The notes under the pieces are model-generated. The model was not told the origin of the DNA, did not search any database, and saw only the letters and a list, made by a program, of their open reading frames with translations. Shown here one piece after another: positions 11,493 through 24,593 of a stretch of DNA of 64,000 nucleotides; position 1 is the stretch's first letter, and each line of letters starts with the position of its first letter. A program made the position numbers and the translations under genes. Source of the stretch: Serinus canaria (lineage: Eukaryota; Chordata; Aves; Passeriformes; Fringillidae); assembly GCF_022539315.1 (NCBI RefSeq), contig NC_066313.1, positions 10,915,764-10,979,763 of the forward strand, written 5' to 3'.

Positions 11493-14400
11493 GTGTGAAT
11501 CCAGCCACTATAGACTGCAGCTTTCTTGGCTGGGTCCAAAGTTGGGTTCAATTGCTATTACATTTTTTTAAATTACTGATTTCACTTTTATTTGTTGAAG
11601 TGACAGGTTTTTGTATTTATCAAAAAAAGGCTGCATGATCATAGCAGACATAAGAGATTAAACCCCTAGTCTCAATTCAGTGAAACAATGCACATATTGT
11701 CACTAAAACTGTTTCTTTTCTCTTTGATTTGCAGTACCTAATTATAATGTGCAGACAATAAAAATCTCCAGCTTTTATTATTAAGCTTTTTAAGTTAGGG
11801 CCTTACTCTACTACTTTGTCTCACATTGAACAAATAATTACACAAATTTACAAAAAGCCCCTTTACACAAATAATTGTACTCTTGCAGTGGTTGGGATTA
11901 CTTACATGGCAAGAAAGGACTCAGGTGAGGATGTTTGATTCCAGACTTGAATAATGAGATGACATGCTTGGAAATCTTTAAGTAGGTGGGTAGTGTAGCA
12001 GTTTTAACAGATGTGTCATGCAGAAGTTAAAGCACTCCTTATTTGAAAAGCAAAAAATAAGTGCCTTCACCTTGGAAGGGCAATGCAATACCCATTCCTG
12101 AATGGTTCCAGCATTGGTCTCACTCTGTTCTGAAGTGGGAATCCAGCTGATGATCCCTGAAATCAAATAATCTGGCTGTCTCTTCCCTTACATAGCAAGT
12201 AGAATATATTATGGAAAATCTATTAGGCCAGTTGTATCCATCTGTTACGTTTTTAGAAAGTGGAGGATTCTCCATCTTCCATCCTTTCTCATGTGTGCCC
12301 GTAGGCAGATATGTCATTTCTCTGACTCCACCTGCCTCGTGCTTCTCCTATCCATTCAAGTGTAGATGGCTGCTGGAAAACTTTGACTGCTAATGGTGGC
12401 TATTGAGAAGTATGATGGACTGATAACTAGAGTTGTGTGGGCAATATTCCCTTTTAAATCCCAGGCAGGTTTGCTCAAAATTTAGCCATCTTCTGCTGAG
12501 CTTGCTAGTTGTGAAAGGCTTTCATTTAGGCTCTGGCAGAGGTGGCTGAGTGTTTTCAGTTTGCTTTGGTTTCTTTGAGTGCCTTTGGCAGAATTCTTGG
12601 TTTCTTGGACTTTTCACAGCACCATATTTCTAAAAGCACCATAATAGTTCTTGAATTATGTGCTGAGATTATTGTCCTAGCTCTGAATTTAATTTGCAGA
12701 GTGATAAAAATTACAAAAATACAGACCTTTATTGTTAAAACTTGACAGTAATGTAGAAATCTCTCCCAGAGCTGTGGTATTTTTAGTTCAATCTATGGAG
12801 TTTATATTGCTGGTTTTCCCAGGTATCCTTATGGGAAAAGAAATCCAACTTCAAATCTGGTGATAGAATGACTTAAACACATGCTGGAAAGAACTATAAC
12901 TTGTATGCCTGGAGGTATTTCCCTCAAGGTTCAGACTGCCCTATAGCTATCCTTGCTATTCCATTCCTCTTAGGATTCCCATTTTTTCTGGAGGTACAAA
13001 ATTAAGTTAATTCATGGTCTTTCTGTTTATGCATAATCATGAAGTTTTGGAAATGAAATTCCACAAAGTGTGATTGGTCCTCAGAAAAGCACTGCATTTA
13101 TGAAAAACAATTTAAACATGACTTTTAAAATTATATATGCAACTAATATGCACTGGAAGAACTGGCATCAACTTCCTGACTGCATTTCGAGCGGCTTCTT
13201 CTATAGTCTCCTAAAGAATAAGTAAGTAAAATGGATTTAAAGTTGCATTAGGGCTTACAGTTCCTAGCAGTCCCTTTTTTAAAAGAAATAGGCCTATTGT
13301 GTGTTTTTTATTGGAAGCCATAAGCAGAATATAGCAACTACGCTGCTAACACTTCCAAAGCTGTTATTATATTTAAAAAAAAAAAAAGTAAACAAAAGAA
13401 TGACCACATAGAGTTTACTTTTTACAAGGGTGTGTGGTCCATTAAGAAATAATAATATGCAAAATAAAAAATCTTTTAATAGACAGCTTGGGTCTAGAGG
13501 TGCTGGTACATATTAATCTTTCTGTCTAAGAGGTTGTGAGTAAGAGAAATAAAGTTCTATTACTTTGATTTTTTTTCTCAGTGTTATTAAAGGGTTTGTA
13601 CATAGGAATGTGTGCATTTGTCACATCATTCCCTTTTGAATACTCAAACCATTTCAACAAACTGAATTTACATTCTAAAGCTTTCCTTAATTGCAATGAC
13701 TGGACCTCTTCCCAAACTTTCAGATCAGGAGCCACGAGCCTTTTACCTTTTAGAAGCTCTGGAGCCTCTAGCTGTGTGCTACTCTACAACCAAGGTAGAG
13801 TAGGTAGGTATTGGGAAGGTATTCCCTTCCCAAGAACTTGGGTAATCCTTTTCTGGGCTGACAGGACAGTCTTAGTTTGAACTACCACATGTGCCTGGAC
13901 CATAAACTAACAGTCATTCAGTCTTTGTTCCAAACAAAAACTCACTTTTATTTCAAACAGTGTAAGAGATAAATCATTGTATGTCCACACCTTGTTCCAT
14001 CACACCTCTCAGGGAAAAAGCCAGAACTGATTGATTATGGCACCAAGAAGTCTTCCTTTCTCTTTATCAGTGTCTTCAAGAATGTGATTTCTCCAGTCAT
14101 GTTTCTCTTTCTCTCTTTTAAAGGAATAGGAAACCATCACCTCACTTTATAAATTCTAGTTATTTTTAGTCAGATGACCTTCTGACTGGTCAGATGATTA
14201 AAAAATACCTAATTCTCTAAAGTATGGCTAGCTACCATTCTAGTGCAACAAAAATCGTGAAGACACTACTCCTCCCATGCCAAAGGATGTTCAATAAATT
14301 ATTCACAGAAGCTTTTGTCCAAACAATATTCATGAAGATTTACTTTTCTCTCTCTGACCACCCTGTCCCATTTATCCAACAGATTAAAATTTTCTCTTGT

Positions 14401-14544
14401 TTTGATACAGTGTTCACAAAGACAAAATGGATGACAAATGTGTTTCATTCTAAAAGGAGTTCTCAGGGGCAGGTACACAGAACTGATGTGGTCAGAGAAG
14501 TCAAGCTGTCCTTAAGGAAACCTGTAGGAATATGCAGGCATATT
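11493..14544. other. Non-coding stretch, no gene recognised
   Basis: Unique AT-rich sequence. Reading frames of up to 111 codons (14224-14559 plus) show no motif of a known family. The end of that frame runs into the CR1 fragment that follows. An A13-type run occurs near 13375-13387. Confidence 0.6.
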
Positions 14545-14738
14545 TCAATGTGTGGATGAACATGAAGCTCCTGAACGAACTCAAACACTAAAAGGAAGTC
14601 TGCAGAGGGTCTGGAAAGACAGCTTGGGAGAAATATATAGAAATTTGCTGAGCCACCAGGGGTCAGGTTAGGAAAGCTAAAGCCTTGATAGAGTTAAATG
14701 TGGTCAGGGACATCAAGGGCAACAAGAAAAGCTTGTAA
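14545..14738 (+). mobile_element. CR1 LINE, internal ORF2 fragment
   Basis: Plus-strand sequence corresponds to the CR1 ORF2 region between the endonuclease and reverse transcriptase domains. Translated pieces resemble the CR1 series W-M-N-x-x-L-L-x-x-L-K-H, then the segment ending in Q-V-R-K-A-K-A-L-I-E-L-N, then R-D-I-K-G-N-K-K-S. Stop codons interrupt it (after the first K-H block and near 14651), so it is dead. The match ends abruptly at AAGAAAAGCTT near 14738 and the rest of the element, including the 3' end, is absent. The start is uncertain and could be up to 80 bp further left. Confidence 0.8.
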
Positions 14739-17700
14739 ACTCTTACAAACTGCTATAGTTGTGGGTCCAAAGGTTTAAACTGTGACAAGCTCCATTAGTG
14801 TCTGGATTTTTTTCTTTACTACTGCATTAGCAGCTCTTCTTAAAACAGGTGTCTTAGCACAGCGAGGCTGCACTGGTGTAGACTGGTATGCCCAGAATGG
14901 GTGGTCATACCCAGACACAGCAGTGGTGGGAGATTCTCTCTTGAAAGTGCAAACTGTGGAGCTAAGGCCACATCTATTCTCTCCTTCTCTCACATCAGGG
15001 GCTAGGAAAGATGCAGTCTTGTAGCTTCAGCTTTTTTGTTACACTGCAATCAGATTTTACCAACCTTATCTCTTATGACATTGCAGGTACTATTTAAATA
15101 ATTCGCATAAAATATGTCAACCAAACTGCGTTTTGAAATAACAAATTACATGGCTCAAATTAAAGGAATTAATAAAGAATAGGGCTTGCAGCCCATGAGT
15201 GTCCTCTGGCTTCTACATCTCATTTTGAGACATAAATTGAGTGTTTTTGTGGCAGTCCAGCCTTCTAACACATACATCTCAATACTTTCCTGATTAACCT
15301 TCATTTGCTCAAGAGAAGGCTCCAGCGCTGGCCACCACTCAAACTCAATAGTTCATATACTGATAGTAGAAGACATAACCATTAAATCTCTTCCATAGCA
15401 ATCATAGATCTGTGTCCTGGATTACTCATGAATTAGAACAATTACCCTATCAAGACAAGAACTCAAACAAAGAATAATGCCCAATAAAGTCAGAAAGCTC
15501 CCAACACAATAAATCTGCCCTCAAGATTATTTTTGGTTTTATTATCAAGTTGCTTGAGTTTCAAAGCATGACTGCTGTCACAGTGCCACTAGAAAAGTGA
15601 AGACTATCTTGGTCTGTCCTAGACAGTTAGATTTGTGTGATTGTGTGTGTGTTTTTGGTTGGGTAAACATCCATATATATTGGGCTTTAGTATTTTTATA
15701 AATTCATTTTTTCATAATTTCATCATGTCTGTGCTCTTCAAACTAAAGAGCAGCTTTCCCAGTAGACCCAGATCTGAGGATGCTTGTGATTTCCATGCTG
15801 GAACATGCACTGTGATAGAGCTGCTGTTCTTCTGCTTCTGTGTTTGTATTTATGCACTTGTTTTTGGCAGATCTTGAGCTTTGACAGCATTTGCTCCACC
15901 ACTTTTCATTTGGATCTGCCTGCCACTTTGTTTTTATTTCAATACTGGTTTCTACTTCCCTCAGCAGCTATGAATGCGCCCTTGCCAAATTAATGGGTTG
16001 GAAAGGGCTTTCCATCAATGATTTATTTTCCAATTGCAACAATCCTGAAATCTGGAGGGGTGAAATTGCATTTTCACATAGTCTGGACAGTTGCTAAAGA
16101 GACTGAAAAACTTTGCTCAGCATTCTCTTTTAAGCATATTTCTCTGTGATTGCTTCAGTCTTCCCCTGCTCGCTGTGATAAGTTGCTTAACTCCATGTTG
16201 CTTATTGAGCATTCTGCCACATGTAATTTCTAGTTCTAAACACTATAAATACAAACTTAATGCTCTTGGAAATAGCTGCTTTTGCTTGTGCCTACACATG
16301 ATGCTGTGAGCAACAAGTTATTTGTATTATTAACCTCATAAGTAACATTTTTACCTCATCTAAAGAAGCCATGCTTGAGTAGCAGTACTTCAACATTCAG
16401 TAAAAATTGCAACAGCTACCAGCTGTGTCATTGCTAATGCATGTGTAATTCTTTTGGTTTCCCTTCCTATATATCATCTGTTTAGAATTCCCCACAAAGC
16501 TGATGAAAGCCAGCATTTTATTTCTTGTTTCTGTGCCCACAAATGTGCTTGCAGTGTGTCAGACAATTTGCTTCATGCTAAGGTAGTCAGAAGCAGGAAA
16601 TTAAAGCAAGTAATTCTGTTTGGTTTTAGAATAAAAAGTCAAATGGTGTTTATGTGCAAAGAAAGCAAGACCAATTCTAAATATACAGAATATTTTCTTT
16701 CAGATATTTCCAAACAGAAATGATCCTGCAAGTGAACGATAGAGGGTATCAGCTTACTCAGGACTTCTAAAGACAATGGTGCCCCTCAGTCCTGCTGGAC
16801 TGGCTGGGTCCTGGTTTCAGATATCTGTGAACCCCAGTTAAACTGAACAGCTTTGGCACTCCACTGCTGTTGTGTTTAAACTCCTGAAAGTACACAACCA
16901 ATTTCTGCTATCTGCTGGCAGGGAGGTGATTTTCAACTTTTCTACTTCATGTCCATATTAATAAAAGGAATAAGGTTGGTTTGCTGGTTTTAGTTCAGGC
17001 CTGCAATTGTCTGTGCTGTTTAATTGTTTGTGTGCTCCCTGACACAGTTTTGGTCTGTGGCTCTATCTGTCCTAAGCAATAGCACAAGCCAAGTAATATG
17101 ATATGGCAGTATGGTTATGCATCCTATTTTTAGTGACCAGATTTGACAGTACAGTTGTGAGTCTTGCCATTCCGTTCTGTGGAGCTCAGGCTTTCCCAGT
17201 AAGATAATGCAAATTTTCTGTGGTCTTTCAGTACCCTTCTCACAGAGCTAACAGGCTGGGATGTCAGGGTAAAGGCTGGACTTGAGCTGTCTTCCAGGCT
17301 CTTGATCCACAGCAGAGAGCATCAAATCCAAGGAGGTGGTTTGCATAGGATCCTTCCAGAAAATTGTTAGAATTCACCTCCTATTTCCTCAGAAATCTTC
17401 TTAAATTCATGGTATTTTGGTGTGATTTCTTGTTTGTTTGTTTGTTTTCATTTAAGCTGCTTCGCTTTCTTTTTTATTTTAAAGCCATTTCTGTTTCCTT
17501 TTGGAATTCCAAACAGCAACATTACTCATCTCATGACAGTCCTGCTGAGAGTGAGATGTTGAAGTATTCTCTTCAGGTTATTGATTTTTTGAACAGAGAG
17601 TTCCAGCAAGCAAAGCAACTTCACAGAGATAGAATTTTCATATTGTACATCTGAGACCACCAGCTATGTTACCTAAACATGGGAAAGTCTGGTTGCTGCT

Positions 17701-20608
17701 AGAAAATAATTTCTGCTATTTTCTAGACAACATCATTGAGTGAGAAAAAGGAATAGAACAAATTAGGCCTTGTTCTACATTGTGGAGAGAAACCCATCTC
17801 CTGCACTGAATTCCAGCTTACTTAGGCTCTCCCAATAGTATTGCCATAGCACTGAATTTGGTATTATAACTAAACTGAATGTTTTTTGTTTTTTTTTTCT
17901 GAAAGGACAGAAGACCTGAGTAAGTTTGTTTTACTGAAAAAGTATATGAATTTTACAGCCAAGTATCTCACCAAAATAGGGGGGACATCCACCCCTCTTC
18001 TATGATCAAGTTGCCAAGAGGAAAGGATAAGAAATATCAGCATATACTAAAAACAATTTTTAAAAAGAAGAGTAAAAAACCTCTCAAATCCACAAAACAT
18101 TTCAAACATCAAGATTTAAATTTAGTCACAGCTTAAATAAATGTTAGACTCTCAGAGATATTGACCACCCACAGCCCCTAAAAGATATTAATCAGTCTTT
18201 GACTCAGAAGTGAAGTTTCCACTTGATTTTAAAGTTTAAGCATTTCTGTTTGAAATGTGGTATGAGAAACTTTAACCAAGTTCCCAGATTTTTATGTTTC
18301 CATAATATGATGAGAATGTATACCTAGATGCTGATTATATGAAATAACCTGTTTAAAAGTCACCTGTAAAATACCTTACAGAAGAATTTTATACCATTAA
18401 TGTTTTAAGTTCCGGAAACTTCATTAATAAAGGCTGAACCTCGTGAACACGCATGACTTTGCCAGCAGTAAACAAAGTCCTTTGCTTTGGAACTATATTA
18501 TAGATATGTAAGTAATGCTAAACTTAATGTGTGAGGAAATTTTTCTTTTTTGGATGCCAGCCTGCCAAGGTTTAACTATGGAGAATTTTATTCTCACAGC
18601 TGCCTGTGTAAGAAAAAGATAAATTTGTATGTAATGTATAGTTGTATAAAATTAGGACCTCTTATGTGCCATTAAAACCTGTGTATTAAGAGCAGAACTA
18701 AGCCCAGGACACCTCATGTTTATATTAAATAACAGAATTGAAAGGAATTTGGGGGTTTTGGTGTCCAAACCAAGCTCTCACAGGAAATAAGATGGCAAAT
18801 TTGTTGTAAATGGATCTGCATTGTCTTTAATTATGTTAGAATGGGACCCATTGCATATTTTTACTTGCTTCTCATTAGAGATGTTGTCTTCCAACTCATA
18901 TGACAGTATTGGCAGTGCTTTTAGCAAACTTTTGATTGAAACTTTGCACTGAAACAGACAGTATCTAGGTCTCCTCTTGAAAGAACTTGCTCAGCAGATG
19001 AGGTTGGAACTTTGTTTCCATATTGTACCTACATTCATGCAGCATTGGTTAGTTTGTCCTGGATGCACAGTCCAAGAGCAAACTGTGACGACTTGTGCAT
19101 GGCAGCAGGGCCTCTAAGTTCAACTGATATGTCCATATTAGGTTTACCTCTAAGCTTTCATTATACTTCTGTTTTTATCTGAAGTAGCTTTTTTCAACAG
19201 TTAATTGCCTCTAATTTGTACAGACTTCAGTTACAATTTTTTGACATTATCCTGTCATATTGTCCCTAACTCCTTATGATTAACATAAAAAGTAATCTAC
19301 AGATGCTGTCTTGGGGTATACTTCTACAGTGTTTTCTAGGAGGAATGTCTCAGTCAACAACTAATGACCATGTTGGGAAGAAGAGCTATTTAAATTAGAT
19401 TCTCAAAGATCCAATGGAAGAAAACAATCAAAATTCTCACATATTTTTGAGGTTGACCCATGATTTCTGCTACGTTTCCTTTCCTGCTGCAGTTGCACTT
19501 CTCATACCTTTTTACAAGTCTTTTTTCAAACCAGAGACAATCTCTTGATGTATAGAACTGTTTCTCCATAACCCCATCACTTCACTTTTTTACAAGCAAG
19601 GGAACAATCTGCTCTTCATTTTAATTTAGTGATTCTTTTCTTTTCAAATAATGTTTTCCTTTGTTTTTTTGAAGTTCTATAAAAGTTTTTCTCCAAAACA
19701 AATTAGATCTACTATAACTTTAAAGTCATCCACTTTCTGCACTTGACTTTGAAATTCAGAGTAAAACCAATATTTTGAGCTCTGTTTATATGTGACATGA
19801 CATACCATAGCTGGCTCTGAGAAAATTTTAAAGGTAAACTATATAACCAATCAGAGATGGTTCTGAGCCCTCTTAAACATTGACTTCCATTCATGGCAAC
19901 CTTGTGCACCTTTGGAGCTTGTCAATCTCCAGAGAAAGAAATAGATTCCACAAATTACTGAGATTTGTTTTGCGGGATCTGTTTCTACTTGAACTTGCTC
20001 ACTTTATTGAACGTGAACTTGCTCTCCTTGTCAATTCAATTTCTTTAGCAGTCTTCTTTTGGCTCATCTTTCTCTGGTTACATTTTAAGTACCTTGTGTG
20101 GGCAACACTTCCTCCGAGTCTTTTCCAGACGGTGGGACTTGCATTTCAGATTTAGCAACTGTATGTCTAGTTTATCACCCTCCTTCATTTTTTTTTTTAG
20201 TTTTCTTTCCTTTTCCCTTTTAGGGGCCAGAGAAATAACTAATGTGTGGCAGAAGATTCTGCCTTGGCTATTTTGCTTTTAAAACAGTTTGACTGTTTGA
20301 CTCTTAAGGTCTTGTCTGTACATGTTCAGGTCTGTGGATTTCTAAGAATTCAGCCCACTTTGGAAGAAGAGGGAGTAACAGTAAAACTACCTAAAACTTC
20401 ATTCATGCAAACAAATAAAAATAATGTTTACTTCATTTGAATAAATATTGCAAAAAAACCTAAATTGTATTATGGTACAAATGCATGAATTGAACTCATA
20501 GGATTGTAAAAGGACATTGTTTAGGTTGCAGGTTGGTACTTGTTTCATCCAAGAAATCCGAAAATTAATCAAACCCCAGAAACTGAAAAAACTTGTTGTG
20601 TGAATTTA
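14739..20608. other. Non-coding stretch, no gene recognised
   Basis: Nearly 6 kb of AT-rich sequence without a recognisable gene or transposon. A TTTG tetranucleotide tract lies at 17430-17449. A pair of opposite frames (14782-15024 plus, 14775-14993 minus) covers a slightly GC-richer patch; neither resembles a known protein. Confidence 0.65.
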
Positions 20609-20680
20609 GAGAAGAATATAAAAGGGACTAGAATATAAATGGAGAATATAAAGAATATAAAGGGAGAAGAATATAAAAGA
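20609..20680. repeat. Irregular GAATATAAA array, five copies
   Basis: The 9-mer GAATATAAA begins at 20614, 20631, 20644, 20653 and 20669, with purine-rich spacers of variable length. It reads as a small, irregular minisatellite-like expansion. It lies about 60 bp from the 3' terminus of a minus-strand CR1 copy. Confidence 0.88.
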
Positions 20681-20708
20681 TCCACAAGATCACTGCATCT
20701 GATGATGC

Positions 20709-20740
20709 TACCATATGGTATCATAACATCATAATGTTAT
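20709..20740. repeat. Palindrome and small hairpin at a CR1 terminus
   Basis: TACCATATGGTA at 20709-20720 is a perfect 12-bp palindrome. It is followed by ATAACAT (20723-20729), a four-base spacer and the reverse complement ATGTTAT (20734-20740). Both parts look like decayed copies of the short ATCATAG-type units that terminate CR1 elements on the antisense strand. Confidence 0.7.
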
Positions 20741-20830
20741 CATAGATGTATTATGGCTTGAAAAGGACCTCCTGGGGTCAGTTAGTCCAACTATCTGCCC
20801 AAAGCAGGGTTAAATCCTATTTTTTCTTTA
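20738..20830 (-). mobile_element. Degraded CR1 LINE 3' end
   Basis: The plus strand begins with an ATCATAGATG terminus and continues with GACCTCCTGGGGTCAGTTAG, TCCAACTATCTGCCCAAAGC and AGGGTTAAAT, which fit the antisense 3' end of an older CR1 subfamily. The match fades after about 20830. The copy is more diverged than the one at 7808-7940. Confidence 0.7.
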
Positions 20831-21343
20831 ACTTTCAGCAGAAGGTCTAGACAATAACAGAATCTTTCTATGAAAGTAATTTCTAACTGATTCCAAAAGA
20901 TTGCTAACAATGTTTTGTCACAGTTCAAGGTTAGAATGAAAAATTTCCAATATGACTAGTCTCTTTCGCAATGAAGGGATTCAAAGCAATTTCATAGGTT
21001 TGTGGGGCTTCTGAACACAATCCATTATCAGAGCGGAAGCTGCCATTCATCTCCTGGTAATGGGTGCCACTAAATGAGGTCAACTCTTTCAGATATAGCT
21101 TTATTTTTTAGGGCTTTATATGCTGTCAGGGAGGGAAGGATGTTTTAGAAATAGGAAAGGTGGAACAACCAATGTTGGAGTTGAGTGCTCTCTTTTTCTA
21201 CACCGAGTAGTAATGTTTTTCTCTTCTCTAAACTCAGACTGACTCAAGAAGAATTAAGGCTAAGACAAGGCTCTTACATAGATATCTGGGCATGCCTGTG
21301 TAGTGACATGTCTTTACAGATTGCTTCAAAGATTAACAATAAA

Positions 21344-21536
21344 AGCACTTGGAGAAACCCTGGAACAGCTTGCCCAGAGAGGTCATCAGTGTCCCATCCC
21401 CAGAAAAGTTCAAGGTCAGGTTGGGTGAGGCACTGAGCAACCTGGTTTAGTTGAGGATGTCCCTGCTCATTGCAGGTTGGACTAAACGACCTTTAAAGTT
21501 CCCCTCCAAGCCAAACCATTGAACAATTCTTTCAAT
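21344..21536 (+). mobile_element. CR1 LINE, 5'-truncated 3' end
   Basis: On the plus strand, GGAACAGCTTGCCCAGAGAG near 21362-21381, the CCATCCCCAGAAAAGTTCAA block, GCAACCTGGTTTAG and GACCTTTAAAGTTCCCCTCC form the sense strand of a CR1 3' end. It terminates near 21536 in a degraded CCATTGAACAATTC tail. About 190 bp remain. Its 5' side faces the minus-strand CR1 at 20738-20830. Confidence 0.9.
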
Positions 21537-24500
21537 CCAACATAGAACTTAGGTTTTCTTTTTTTTAAAGTGCTCTAGTTGTCCCAGGAGAAAATACATT
21601 TTCTAAGTGCTTTAGACAAATTAGGTCTAGGGACCACTCACCCATGTGACATTCTTGTAGGGTTTAGAGCTGATTTCATGATACCTGGAAGAGGAGAATC
21701 ATATCTGTACCCAGCAGTTCTAATAAAAAATGACTGGCATATTTCTAACTGTACGTGGAGTAACTTATGGCATTATGCACTTATTAATAGGTATAGGGTG
21801 TCTCATCTCCTCCTTTGCTGTAGTTATCAAAATTATACTAGTGTGTCTGAATAAATCCTTTTCCACTGGTAATAATCTGAGCTTGTTCTCTCACATCCTT
21901 AATTTCAGTGTAATCAACAAAAAGTTTATCTTACTTTCAGTATTCACCCACTAGTTCAATTCAAAAGGAAGATCAGCTGGAAATAGCTCTTGAAGCTTTA
22001 ACTCTAAGTTTCTCTTAGTTCTTTTGACATTTAGTTTTTATTTTATTTATGTATTTTTTATAATTTATTTTACAAAATCTGTGCAGGATGTCAAGGACAA
22101 GTGGAAAAGCAATGAGATTTTAAAGATACTGTCTAGATGGAATTTAGAGCAACATACGTATTTATGTACACCCAGAGCAGTTCAAGGCTAGCAGTTCTTA
22201 TTCAGTTAAGCCCATTATGACTTCTGGATTTGATTCCTGAACTTTTGCCTTAACTGTCTTTTCAGGCAAAAGATCTTTGATTTGTCAGGTAAAGCCAGTA
22301 GGAAGAAGATAATAAAAACACATTCATCAAATTCATCCAGGATTACCAGTAGTTGTATTCTGGTATACAACTACTGGTTGTATGAGATTCTGAAATATCT
22401 TTTCCTTTCAGTACATGGCTTATTTTTAATTAAATTGGCAAGACTTCAATTATCCTAAGTAACTAAATACATTATGTATTCATTTAGAGAACCTATATTG
22501 AGTCTTAGTGCAAGTTGCACTTATTTTGACAAATTTTAGGCAGAAAATTTCTCAGGGGAGTCCTGCTTTCTGTCATTCAAGAAGCTTTTATAATCATATA
22601 GTCCAACATGGTGATGTAGGCCGAAGTTTGAATCCCTGGCATATTGCTATAATGCTGCATTAGCTTAATCCTTCATTTTCTTGTCAATTAAGGACTTATC
22701 TTTATTCACAGATTCACTTATCTGTTATTCTTAGAGTATTTTAATGCTAGTAGTTAAAATCCCTTTGTTTATGGCAATAAGGCACCATTCAGTTTGTGAA
22801 CTTTATAAAACCAACCTCTGCCAATTTTGCTGTTTGAGAATTGCTGTAAAGGAGTGTTCCCACAGTAATTACTTATTCCAGAGATGTTCACTAAAGAATG
22901 AAGTAAGGCGAAAGTGTATAAAACAATTGTGCACCAAGGCAAGTTTTACCCAGCACCTTCCCAGCAACTACAGGGCATTAAAACAAAAGAACCTCAACCC
23001 CACCCCCTCCCCCCCCAAAAAAAATCCTTGCAAAACAGTACACAGAAATCTGTTGTCTTTAATGCAGTTGCATATAGTGACTTTACAAATATTGGCAATT
23101 ACTTAAGGTATTCACATTTAAATTAGATCTGGCCAAAAGGTTGGCAAAAAGTGAGGGAGGAGGAGCAGCGGGGGTTGGCAGCAGCTTTTCAACGTGGGGC
23201 TCAGCTGCCCATCATTACTCACTTTCAATAGTTTGGGTCATGGCTAGTGTCACTCATTTTAATATGTACTTAGTGACATTGGAGTAGAATGGCCAGGCTG
23301 AGATAAAGAAATATGCAATAAACAAAAATTGTCACAAAATGTTTCCCGTTGAATATTTCTTATGGCACGTGAGTTGTTCTTTATTTTAAAACTTGGTTGC
23401 ATTTGAAAATGTATTTTAATATAAAGTGTGAGGTAGGAAGGGAGAGAGAGTACTATTAATATTCAACAGCAATTGTGGAAAAGTGCCATGAGTTTGTACT
23501 TGGAGCATTTAATTTCAGCAGTACTGGCAGAATGCATTTAGACCAGCAAACTGTTGTTGAAAGCTTTGTGAAAACTTTAATGAGGCCAGGAGTTTACCCA
23601 TGGCAACTGCCCCAGTCACTTCAAGCATCATTTCTGAGAAACAACTAGCAAATCTGGAAGCTTTTATTTTTGTGCTACTTGAGCAGATCTGATCCACAAA
23701 AAGCATAAAAAAGTATTTTACTTCAAAATTGAGTGAATTCTGCCTTGGAGACTCTCAGTGTAAATGCATCATCTTTAGTGTAACATAGGAAAGAAAGAAA
23801 AAAAACCAAGTCTGCTAACGTCTATTCACATCTGATTTTTCGTATTAATAAAGAGGTAGATGTATTCTGCTTCTCAGACTTCAGGGGCCATATTTTTTCA
23901 CAAGTAATAAGGAGCTTGTCTTACAAACTCTGAGGTGATTTGATCCTCTTGCTTTTATCTAAGTGAAGAAAATTAAAAAAAGGAAAACTGTGCCCATTCT
24001 AGTGACCGTTCATCTGAAGAAGTTGATGAAGATTTCTCCTGATAAGCTGCAACACTATTAGGGTGCTTCTTATCTTTTCATTCATTATTTCTGCTTCAGG
24101 GATAGAACTAGATTAATTGACTAAACAAAACAAAACTGCTTTGCAATTAGTCAAATCCTGAAGCTTTGCAAGAAAGTATTCAAGATCTCTTTTCAACAGT
24201 AATTTTCCTCAGGGAAATGCTTTGCATACTAGTTTTAAAGACCAAGCTTAATAGATGTCATCAACTTTTCAAGCTATTTCATAACTGAGTAGTAACTGGA
24301 CTTTAACCTAGAAAACTGGGTTCTCTCATTATTGGTTTTTGCCAAAGATGAACCATCACTCTGTCATTCACTTTTTTGCCTACAGCTTAATGGTGGAGGA
24401 CGACCTGGTGCTACATTTTCTGCAAGATGGGAATTGTCAGCAGAAAGATCATGTTTTAAAACCAATTCCTTCTGTCTGACTTTCAAGTATGCTACTTGAG

Positions 24501-24560
24501 ACTAAATTAGTGTCTTTTTTGAGTGGCTGCTTTTGAGAGCTGTTATATACCTGTCATACC
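21537..24560. other. Non-coding stretch with one strong hairpin
   Basis: AT-rich sequence with no credible gene. It contains the hairpin at 22345-22378 and a C/A-rich low-complexity patch at about 22998-23028. The frames present (up to 120 codons, 22744-23106 plus) show no recognisable motif. Confidence 0.6.
22345..22378. repeat. Perfect 14-bp hairpin, 6-nt loop
   Basis: ACCAGTAGTTGTAT at 22345-22358 and its exact reverse complement ATACAACTACTGGT at 22365-22378 flank a six-base loop (TCTGGT). The stem is too short for a microRNA precursor. The simplest origin is a template-switch mutation that copied one arm in inverted orientation. Confidence 0.95.

Positions 24561-24592
<32 letters not shown>
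24561..24592. repeat. (AGAC)8 microsatellite
   Basis: Eight uninterrupted tetranucleotide units (AGAC/CAGA register) between 24561 and 24592. This is a simple sequence repeat and likely length-polymorphic. Confidence 0.95.

Positions 24593-24593
<1 letters not shown>

Noticed and set aside
11248..11571. 107-codon plus-strand frame
   Set aside because: Much of it is a phenylalanine run translated from the poly(T) tract.
14775..15024. Opposed 72- and 80-codon frames next to the CR1 fragment
   Set aside because: Mutually overlapping on opposite strands, no known homologue. The sequence does not match the part of CR1 that should follow the fragment.
22587..22650. ATCATATAGTCCAACATGG, similar to a CR1 antisense terminus
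   Set aside because: Only about 20 bases fit. The following sequence does not continue as CR1.
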